In this document: positions 6,083 to 11,015 of the stretch, piece by piece
Position numbering within the stretch: position 1 is the first letter of the stretch
Layout: every line of letters begins with the position of its first letter
From: Actinomycetes bacterium
Lineage (GTDB): Bacteria > Actinomycetota > Acidimicrobiia > Spongiisociales > UBA5794
Direction: 5' to 3'
Assembly (NCBI GenBank): GCA_023336855.1
Contig: JAMBLK010000031.1
Location: forward strand, 1-11,015
DNA: 11,015 nucleotides
Position numbers and translations under genes: made by a program
Notes under the pieces: model-generated
The model's database searches: none
Seen by the model: only the letters and a program-made list of their open reading frames with translations
Told to the model about the DNA's origin: nothing

Positions 6083-7327
6083 TCAGGTGATTCTGGCGAG
6101 CAGTTGATCCTTGTTGGCCCATGCGACGGCGAGAGCGGCGATCAGGCCGAACACGAAGAATCCGAGAGCGAACGGGGTCACGGTGGTTGAGATGGCGGTG
6201 TCAACGAGGGGCGACAGAAGAGCACCACCCACAAGACTGATGACACCGATCGTCGAGGCAGCCGTTCCTGCGGCGAATCCGACCTCATCGAGTGCGCTCG
6301 AAGTCAGCAGCGGAGTCATCGCTGTGTTCAGAGAGATCAACACGGTCGTCGCTATGAAGAAGAACACGAACCAGGGAACGCCGTCAGAGATGACCGTGGC
6401 CGCCAGGTTCACTGTCGCCACGAGCATCAGCAGGGCGATTGCGCCGGCGGTGGTGCGACGTACACCGAATCGCATGACGAACCGCGCGGAGGTCATCGTG
6501 AATCCCGCCATCACGATCGCGCTCGCGGCGAAGAAGAGGAAGAACGTATCGGCGCGGCCATAGATCTCCCCGTACATCCGCTCGGAAGAGGCCAGATAGG
6601 GGAGGAACGCTGCGCTCATCACCATCAAGGCGATCGCGTTGCCGAGGGTTCGTCGCGTCTTCAGGATCTCGAGGACTGTCCGTGACAGGGATCGGATGTC
6701 GATGGGGCGTCGGTCGCTCGGCTTGAGCGACTCGCTGAGTCGGGTTGCCCACAGCGCAACGATGATTCCGAAGACCGGCCCGACGGCGAAGGTGTACCTC
6801 CACGATCCGAAATGGAGCAGGGTTTGCCCGAGGATCGGTGCAAGCGTGGGCACGATCAGGAACACGGTCAGGATGACGGCCATTGCCCGAGCCAAAACGT
6901 CACCACGAAAACGATCGCGGAGAAGCGCCTGGGAGACGATCCGTGGTCCGGCCGCTCCGAGTCCCCAGAAGAATCGTCCCACGAGGAGGGCACTGAGCGA
7001 TGTTGCAAACGTGGTGGCGAACCCCGCTGCCGAGTAGAGAATCAACCCGGCGATGAACACGGGTTTGCGTCCGAAGCGGTCGGCCAGAGGCCCATACACA
7101 AGTTGCCCGACTCCGAGACCTCCGATGAAGACCGTCACAACAAGCGCGACCGATGACGAGTCGGATGACAGGCCGAGATACTCGCGCAACTCGCCGAACG
7201 CGGGGAGCATCGCATCGATCGAAATAGCGACGGTGGCCGATGCCGCAGCCATCAGCAGGAGGAACTCCCGGCGGCTCTGGCCACCCGCGGCCGGGTTCTT
7301 CCGTCCTGCGGGTGAGAGCCGATTCAT
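6083..7327 (-). CDS. MFS multidrug-type exporter, Bcr/CflA subfamily
   Basis: A 414-residue inner-membrane transporter with about 12 hydrophobic segments in two halves, and a charged loop between the sixth and seventh (about 200-230). MFS motif A is intact in the loop after the second helix: GPLADRFGRKP (79-89). SIDAMLPAF (36-44) in helix 1, VGRFFWGLGAA (116-126), FLIVPTLAPILGQ (156-168) and EVGFAAGTAAS (348-358) are characteristic of the Bcr/CflA drug:H+ antiporter subfamily. Such proteins usually export drugs or small metabolites in exchange for protons; the cargo here cannot be read from sequence. The ATG at 7327 has no Shine-Dalgarno site but is preceded by a possible leaderless promoter (7336-7364). 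The gene is divergent from the lipoprotein gene and convergent with hyuB. Co-regulation with hyuAB is possible but not shown. Confidence 0.92.
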   Translation of the reverse strand: MNRLSPAGRKNPAAGGQSRREFLLLMAAASATVAISIDAMLPAFGELREYLGLSSDSSSVALVVTVFIGGLGVGQLVYGPLADRFGRKPVFIAGLILYSAAGFATTFATSLSALLVGRFFWGLGAAGPRIVSQALLRDRFRGDVLARAMAVILTVFLIVPTLAPILGQTLLHFGSWRYTFAVGPVFGIIVALWATRLSESLKPSDRRPIDIRSLSRTVLEILKTRRTLGNAIALMVMSAAFLPYLASSERMYGEIYGRADTFFLFFAASAIVMAGFTMTSARFVMRFGVRRTTAGAIALLMLVATVNLAATVISDGVPWFVFFFIATTVLISLNTAMTPLLTSSALDEVGFAAGTAASTIGVISLVGGALLSPLVDTAISTTVTPFALGFFVFGLIAALAVAWANKDQLLARIT

Positions 7328-7335
7328 GCCCGGTC

Positions 7336-7364
7336 AGAGTACCCCGGGACGGTCGCCATGTCCC
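7336..7364 (-). promoter_or_regulatory. Possible leaderless promoter of the MFS gene
   Basis: On the minus strand GGGACA (7359-7364) and TACTCT (7336-7341) are 17 bases apart, and eight bases separate the latter from the ATG at 7327. The -35 matches TTGACA at four of six positions. No Shine-Dalgarno site competes with this reading. The evidence is modest. Confidence 0.35.
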
Positions 7365-7449
7365 GTTGAGTTCGTAGGAGGAAGGGAAGAGCTCGTCGCC
7401 CACCGACTGCTCGTTGACGGTCTACTCATATGACGGGGAAGTCGGGACA

Positions 7450-7467
7450 AGCAAGAGGGATCTTGCT
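7450..7467 (+). promoter_or_regulatory. Hairpin with GNRA-type loop upstream of the lipoprotein gene
   Basis: A perfect 7-base inverted repeat, AGCAAGA / TCTTGCT, flanks the loop GGGA, which fits the GNRA tetraloop rule. It ends 14 bases before the ATG at 7482 and five bases before the GAAGG Shine-Dalgarno site. It could be a 5' UTR structure that tunes translation, or a DNA operator. It has no T-run and precedes the gene, so it is not a terminator. Confidence 0.5.
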
Positions 7468-7481
7468 GGGAAGAAGGCAAC

Positions 7482-8054
7482 ATGAGGAAGAGAGTCATTC
7501 CGGTTATCGCTGCGCTGTTACTGCTGGTGGTCGGGTGTTCATCGAGTGATCCGACGGCGTCGGACGAGTACGCAGCGCTCGAGCAGGAACTCGCCCAGGC
7601 GAGCCAGGCGCTTGTCGATGCCGAAACCCTGCTGGTCGCTGTCACTGCCGAGAGGGATGCGCTGGCCACTACCCCAGAAGAGTCAGCAGCTGAGCCTGTG
7701 GATGCGGCCCTGCCTGCAGGCGCGGTGGAGGCGCTCGACCGCTACACCGAAGCCGTACTCGCTGCTGATGGCGATGTCATGCTCGACTACGTGACCGACG
7801 ACTTCGCGTTCCTCTCCTACGGAACGGACGTGCAGGAGAGGGAGTTCAGGGCGGACTACGTCACCAAGAACTATGGGAACTTCGAAGTCGAAGTGATCGG
7901 CGATCAGACGGTTGTGGGTGGCGGTGACACCTACATCGTGTCCGTGCCGGAACGGGCCACGACTCCCGTGGTGGCTGAAGGAATCTCGGTCGTCAGGCTT
8001 GTCGAGTCCGACGGTACGTGGCTGGTGGACGTTCACCGCTTCGTCGGCGAGTAG
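7482..8054 (+). CDS. Lipoprotein with coiled coil and SnoaL/NTF2-like domain
   Basis: A 190-residue secreted lipoprotein of unknown function. The N-terminus has MRKR, a hydrophobic stretch and the lipobox VVGC, making Cys19 the lipidated residue. The mature protein should stay on the outer face of the cytoplasmic membrane. Residues about 29-62 are Ala/Leu/Glu-rich with heptad spacing, suggesting a short coiled coil. An acidic linker follows, then an alpha+beta domain (about 81-187). In that domain ALDRYTEAVLAADGDVMLDYVTDDFAF, RADYV and GTWLVDVHRF resemble the SnoaL/NTF2-like fold, often a ligand-binding or scaffold fold. No catalytic set is recognisable. The start is supported by GAAGG (7473-7477) and by the signal peptide. 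The gene stands alone and ends five bases from the convergent lutC. The lipoprotein call is firm; the fold is a motif-level inference. Confidence 0.86.
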   Translation: MRKRVIPVIAALLLLVVGCSSSDPTASDEYAALEQELAQASQALVDAETLLVAVTAERDALATTPEESAAEPVDAALPAGAVEALDRYTEAVLAADGDVMLDYVTDDFAFLSYGTDVQEREFRADYVTKNYGNFEVEVIGDQTVVGGGDTYIVSVPERATTPVVAEGISVVRLVESDGTWLVDVHRFVGE

Positions 8055-8059
8055 TCCGG

Positions 8060-8722
8060 TTACGCGGGGACGAGGATGACGTGGAGTTCCCGCGGCCCGT
8101 GGACGCCTAGATTGATCTGTTGCTCGATATCTGCAGTTCGGCTCGGTCCTGTGATGTAGACGACGTTGGCCGCCCCTGCAAGGTCGCTCTCCGGCTGCGT
8201 GAGCCAGTGCATCTGCGATCGGAAGATCTGGTCGGTCGGGAGCAGTGCGATGTGGACGAGGGGAACGAGCGATGCCATGCGGGGCCGTCCGGACCCGGAA
8301 CGGGTGACGATCGATCCGGACTCGGCGAATGCTGCCTCAGCCCCGGTGAGTCCGTAGCGAACGTCGAGATAGTCGGCCTGGTGATTGCGGCGTCCCTCTG
8401 CGTCGGAAGGCACATCTCCGGACACGACTTCGCAGCCGGCGTCGGTGAGTCGGCCGACGGCACCGTCCACGGGGAGATGCTCGTCATTCCAGGCGATCAG
8501 TCTGCCCGGGCCGTGGGACGCAACGATCTCGTTGAGCGCCGCTGTGACTCCATCGGTATGAACCGTTCCGGAGACGGCCTCGACGGCCTCGGTGAAACGG
8601 GCGAGCAGATCAACATCCGGCAGATCCGGCACGAGCGGTCCGGGATCAACGGTGGGACCATAGGGGAGCGTCGCTTCACCGATCGACGAGCGGACCCGAT
8701 TGAGGAAGGCGTCACGTTCCAT
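8060..8722 (-). CDS. lutC: Lactate utilization protein C (LutC/YkgG family)
   Basis: A 220-residue protein of the LUD domain family, third subunit of the LutABC system that oxidises L-lactate to pyruvate. The N-terminal part (1-40) is variable. The conserved LUD core has LTGAEAAFAESGSIV (125-139), RMASLVPLVHIALL, and TGPSRTADIE with GVHGP (about 191-210), which is the family signature. It has no Fe-S motif, as usual for LutC. The ATG at 8722 is chosen because GGAGG lies seven bases upstream and the homology begins just downstream; a longer frame reaching 9211 runs antiparallel in register through lutB and is a shadow. The start overlaps the lutB stop by 11 bases (8712-8722), indicating coupled translation. 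Its stop is five bases from the lipoprotein stop. Confidence 0.93.
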   Translation of the reverse strand: MERDAFLNRVRSSIGEATLPYGPTVDPGPLVPDLPDVDLLARFTEAVEAVSGTVHTDGVTAALNEIVASHGPGRLIAWNDEHLPVDGAVGRLTDAGCEVVSGDVPSDAEGRRNHQADYLDVRYGLTGAEAAFAESGSIVTRSGSGRPRMASLVPLVHIALLPTDQIFRSQMHWLTQPESDLAGAANVVYITGPSRTADIEQQINLGVHGPRELHVILVPA

Positions 8723-10112
8723 CGCGTCGCCTCCACCAGGTGCGGAAGGGTTCGACGGCGGGCCTGGGCAGATCACGGACCGAGGTCCACGCCCCACCGG
8801 GTCCGGGGAGGCGTGTGAACCATCCGCCCGGTCGTGCTCTCCCGGCCAACGATGCGGTGCGGAGCGATCCGTTCCACACCGCCGGTTTGGTCGCAGCGAA
8901 CCGGTAGGCCGACATGGCCGGGTTGAGCCAGCCGAAGACATCGCCGTCATCGACGACGCGGTTGCGCAGCTTGACCAGCATGCCGGGCAGGTCGATTCTC
9001 GGCGGGCAGACCTCGAGGCAGGCACCGCACAACGTGCACGCGTACGCCAGTTGTTCCCTGTCCTCGAACCCGAACAAGACCGGGGAGAGCACGGAACCGA
9101 CCGGCCCGGGGTATATGTCTCCGTAGGCATGGCCGCCGACGACCCGGTACACGGGGCAGATGTTGAGGCAGGCACCGCATCGGATGCACGCGAGGATCTC
9201 GGACACCTCATCCCCGAGCACTTTGGATCGGCCGTTGTCGAGGATCACGACGTGGAACTCTTCAGGGCCGTCCGGATCGCCTTCCCGGCGGGGACCGGTG
9301 ACGGTGTTCGTGTAGCTGGTGAGCGCCTGACCGGTCGACGATCGGCCGAGGACCTCGAGCATGACACCGAGATCGCCGGGCGTCGGAACGATGCGCTCCA
9401 TCCCCATCACGGCGATATGGACCCGTGGCGCCGTCGTCGTCAGACGACCGTTACCTTCGTTCGTGACGATCGTGACCGAACCGGTGGACGCGGTGGCGAA
9501 GTTCACGCCTGAGATGCCCATATCGGCGTTGAGGAAGATCCGACGCAGATGCGTGCGGGCGATCTGGTTCAGCTCCGTCGGTTCTTCCGTGTACTCAACA
9601 CCCAGCTCGGCGGTGAAGAGGCACCCGACGTCCTGCCTTGTCCAGTGCAGCACGGGGGCGACGATGTGCGACGGGCGATCGTCGGCGAGTTGGATGATGA
9701 ACTCTCCGAGGTCGGTCTCGACGACCGTCCGGCCGTCCTCTTCGAGCGCCGCGTTGAGTTCGATCTCCTCGGTGACCATCGACTTGACCTTGACGATCAG
9801 TTCGGCGTCGGCCGCGTCGGCGACACCGCGGATGTACTGGTTTGCCTCAGCGGCGTCGGCGGCGAAGAAGACGTGTCCTCCGAGAGCCTCGACGGCGTCC
9901 GCGAACTGAGCCAGATACGTGTCGAGGTTGGCGAGCGTGTGGAGGCGAATCTCTCGACTTCGGTCTCGCATCGCGTCCATCGCCGGGTACGCGTCGACCG
10001 CCTTCGCTCGCTTTGCAATGAGGACCCGGGCACCTGATCCCACGGCCTCGGCTTTGGCTGTGCCCACCTCCTGCCCCGCCCGTTCGATGAAGACTGTGGA
10101 CTGCTCTGTCAC
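8712..10112 (-). CDS. lutB: Lactate utilization iron-sulfur protein B (LutB/YkgF family)
   Basis: A 466-residue cytoplasmic Fe-S protein, the central subunit of the LutABC L-lactate oxidation complex. Residues about 50-300 form the LUD domain, with NADMGISGVNFATASTGSV (195-213), VTNEGNGRL, APRVHI and GMERIVPT. Two 4Fe-4S ferredoxin motifs follow: CIRCGACLNICP (309-320) and CTLCGACLEVCP (359-370). A tryptophan- and arginine-rich C-terminal tail includes a LutB-like WLNPAMSAYRFA segment (395-406). Length and domain order are normal for the family, and all eight cluster cysteines are present. The start is GTG at 10112, supported by GGAGG seven bases upstream (10120-10124). It overlaps the lutA stop by four bases (GTGA). 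LutC overlaps the other end. The electron acceptor is not evident from this locus. Confidence 0.95.
   Translation of the reverse strand: MTEQSTVFIERAGQEVGTAKAEAVGSGARVLIAKRAKAVDAYPAMDAMRDRSREIRLHTLANLDTYLAQFADAVEALGGHVFFAADAAEANQYIRGVADAADAELIVKVKSMVTEEIELNAALEEDGRTVVETDLGEFIIQLADDRPSHIVAPVLHWTRQDVGCLFTAELGVEYTEEPTELNQIARTHLRRIFLNADMGISGVNFATASTGSVTIVTNEGNGRLTTTAPRVHIAVMGMERIVPTPGDLGVMLEVLGRSSTGQALTSYTNTVTGPRREGDPDGPEEFHVVILDNGRSKVLGDEVSEILACIRCGACLNICPVYRVVGGHAYGDIYPGPVGSVLSPVLFGFEDREQLAYACTLCGACLEVCPPRIDLPGMLVKLRNRVVDDGDVFGWLNPAMSAYRFAATKPAVWNGSLRTASLAGRARPGGWFTRLPGPGGAWTSVRDLPRPAVEPFRTWWRRRDGT
8730..8734 (-). promoter_or_regulatory. Shine-Dalgarno site deciding the lutC start
   Basis: GGAGG on the minus strand lies seven bases before the ATG at 8722, within the last codons of lutB. 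It selects the 220-residue LutC over longer overlapping frames. Confidence 0.7.
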
Positions 10113-10852
10113 GAGTCAGCCTCCCCGGTGAGCATCTCGGAGATGTGTTTGACATCGATCTCCGAACCCCTCCTGTGGAGGCCGCCGCTGAGGTGCATGA
10201 GACAGGACATGTCGTAGCCGACGAGCGTCTCAGCCCCCGTCGCCTCGACGTTGTCGAGCTTCGTATCCATGATCGCGCCGGAGACCTCTGGCATCTCAAC
10301 GGCGAAGAGGCCGCCGAAGCCGCAGCACTCATCCGCTCCTTCCAACTGGCAGCGGTCCGCCCCGGCCTCATCGAGAACGCGCTCTCCGTACCCGTCGAGT
10401 CCAAGATGGCGGAGACCGTGGCAGGAAGGGTGGAACGTCACCGACTCCGTCGAAGAGGCATCCAGATCGTCGAGGCCGAGATCGTCGACGATGAACTGGG
10501 TGAACTCGCGCACGCGTTCTGCCACGCGCCGGCCGGCGGTGGCGAGTTCGACATCGCCTGAGAAAAGGTCGTCGTACTGATCGACGATCATCGCCGCGCA
10601 CGAACCGGACGGTATGACGATCGGCCCGTCGGTGGCGTCGAGCATGCGGACCGTGTGCTCCGCCATCGCTCTGGCTTCTTCGCGGTGGCCCGCGTTGAAC
10701 GCCGGCTGGCCACAGCAGGTCTGATCCTCGGGGAACTCGACGGCGACTCCCCGGCTCTCCAACACGTCGACGACTGCACGCCCGACCTGTGGATAGAAGG
10801 CGTCAACGATGCAGGTGATGAAGAGCTGCGCCGCTGTTGAAGGAGTGTTCAC
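10109..10852 (-). CDS. lutA: Lactate utilization protein A (LutA/YkgE family, two CCG domains)
   Basis: A protein of about 247 residues, first gene of lutABC. It carries the two cysteine-rich CCG domains typical of LutA/YkgE and heterodisulfide-reductase-type subunits, which bind Fe-S clusters. Domain 1 has LFITCIVDAFYPQVG (10-24), TCCGQPAFNAGH (45-56) and PSGSC (81-85). Domain 2 has FHPSCHGLRHLG (140-151), ECCGFGG (175-181) and a last cysteine at about 217. The frame is open up to a GTG at 10924 (271 residues). Family members normally begin a few residues before the first Cys, so the GTG at 10852 is preferred. Neither start has a Shine-Dalgarno site; TATCGT (10861-10866) eight bases before 10852 would suit a leaderless start. 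The stop overlaps the lutB GTG by four bases. The family call is firm; the start is uncertain. Confidence 0.92.
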   Translation of the reverse strand: MNTPSTAAQLFITCIVDAFYPQVGRAVVDVLESRGVAVEFPEDQTCCGQPAFNAGHREEARAMAEHTVRMLDATDGPIVIPSGSCAAMIVDQYDDLFSGDVELATAGRRVAERVREFTQFIVDDLGLDDLDASSTESVTFHPSCHGLRHLGLDGYGERVLDEAGADRCQLEGADECCGFGGLFAVEMPEVSGAIMDTKLDNVEATGAETLVGYDMSCLMHLSGGLHRRGSEIDVKHISEMLTGEADS

Positions 10853-10860
10853 GTTGACCA

Positions 10861-10866
10861 ACGATA
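10861..10866 (-). promoter_or_regulatory. Possible -10 element for lutABC
   Basis: On the minus strand TATCGT fits TAnnnT and ends eight bases before the GTG at 10852. No convincing -35 lies 16-18 bases upstream. It would make lutA leaderless. It also lies inside the longer frame that starts at 10924, so it counts only if the shorter LutA is correct. Confidence 0.28.
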
Positions 10867-10924
10867 GGCACCAGAGCCGCCGCCTTAGGAATCCGTGTCC
10901 GGGTTCTCGTCGGGAGCGCTTCAC

Positions 10925-10930
10925 TACGCT
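10925..10930 (+). promoter_or_regulatory. Putative -10 element for the edge gene
   Basis: TACGCT lies six bases before the ATG at 10937, the spacing expected for a leaderless start. The surrounding nine bases, ACTACGCTG, are identical to those before the methyltransferase-like gene. No clear -35 is seen. Confidence 0.45.
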
Positions 10931-10936
10931 GCCCGC

Positions 10937-11015
10937 ATGTTGCGTCCTGGAAGTTGGACCAAGCCAGCGGGTGTGAGTCCCGTCCGGGTAGGTATCGGAG
11001 CGCCCGGTAGCAGAC
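10937..11015 (+). CDS. Start of an unidentified gene, cut by the window edge
   Basis: A plus-strand frame opens with ATG at 10937 and stays open for 26 codons to the window end. It encodes MLRPGSWTKPAGVSPVRVGI followed by GAPGSR. It is divergent from lutA, about 84 bases from the preferred lutA start, and is preceded by the leaderless-type element TACGCT. The peptide is too short to assign to a family. It could be the N-terminus of a real gene or a chance frame; the promoter-like match is the main support. Confidence 0.35.
   Translation, partial: MLRPGSWTKPAGVSPVRVGIGAPGSR

Noticed and set aside
7414..7434. TTGACG with CATATG considered as a promoter for the lipoprotein gene
   Set aside because: TTGACG (7414-7419) has no acceptable -10 hexamer at 16-18 bases, and TATGAC is only nine bases away.
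8723..9211. Longer LutC frame and other long minus- and plus-strand frames inside lutB
   Set aside because: They are out-of-frame shadows of GC-rich coding sequence with Arg/Ser/Pro-rich translations and no homology. LutB with two ferredoxin motifs is clearly the real product.

Overview
The window reads as a chromosomal stretch from a high-GC Gram-positive bacterium, most likely an actinomycetote. The grounds are GC-rich third codon positions, GGAGG-type Shine-Dalgarno sites mixed with apparently leaderless starts, and acidic Thr/Glu-rich linkers after membrane anchors. An Acidimicrobiia-like lineage is my guess; the sequence does not prove it. Every strongly supported gene belongs to a recognisable family or has a recognisable architecture. 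I found no CRISPR array, transposase, integrase, tRNA or rRNA.

Left part (1-2467): a convincing sigma70-like promoter (25-53) drives a two-gene cell-envelope operon. It encodes a membrane-anchored LysM protein and a single-pass protein with a TcpC/VirB8-like (NTF2-fold) extracytoplasmic domain. A small, degenerate SAM-methyltransferase-like gene follows. It is convergent with an 85-residue stand-alone Nfu N-terminal-domain gene on the minus strand.

Middle (2468-7327): the 141-bp divergent gap between the nfu-like gene and the next operon holds heptamer tandem repeats arranged as a long inverted repeat. Next come hyuA and hyuB, the two subunits of a hydantoinase/5-oxoprolinase-family ATP-dependent amidohydrolase, translationally coupled with a 7-bp overlap. 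A minus-strand MFS exporter of the Bcr/CflA type runs convergent to them.

Right part (7328-11015): a plus-strand lipoprotein gene (coiled coil plus SnoaL/NTF2-like domain) follows a small 5' hairpin. It converges within 5 bp on a complete minus-strand lutABC operon for iron-sulfur-dependent L-lactate oxidation. The three lut genes overlap end to start, so they are almost certainly co-transcribed and translationally coupled. A plus-strand reading frame with a leaderless-type promoter starts at 10937 and runs off the edge.

Metabolically, the window combines salvage hydrolysis of a cyclic amide (hyuAB) with use of lactate (lutABC). No transporter or regulator specific to either pathway is visible. 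Nothing here compels the claim of a new system. The most unusual signals are the heptamer inverted repeat at 2505-2589 and the LysM/VirB8-like envelope pair.
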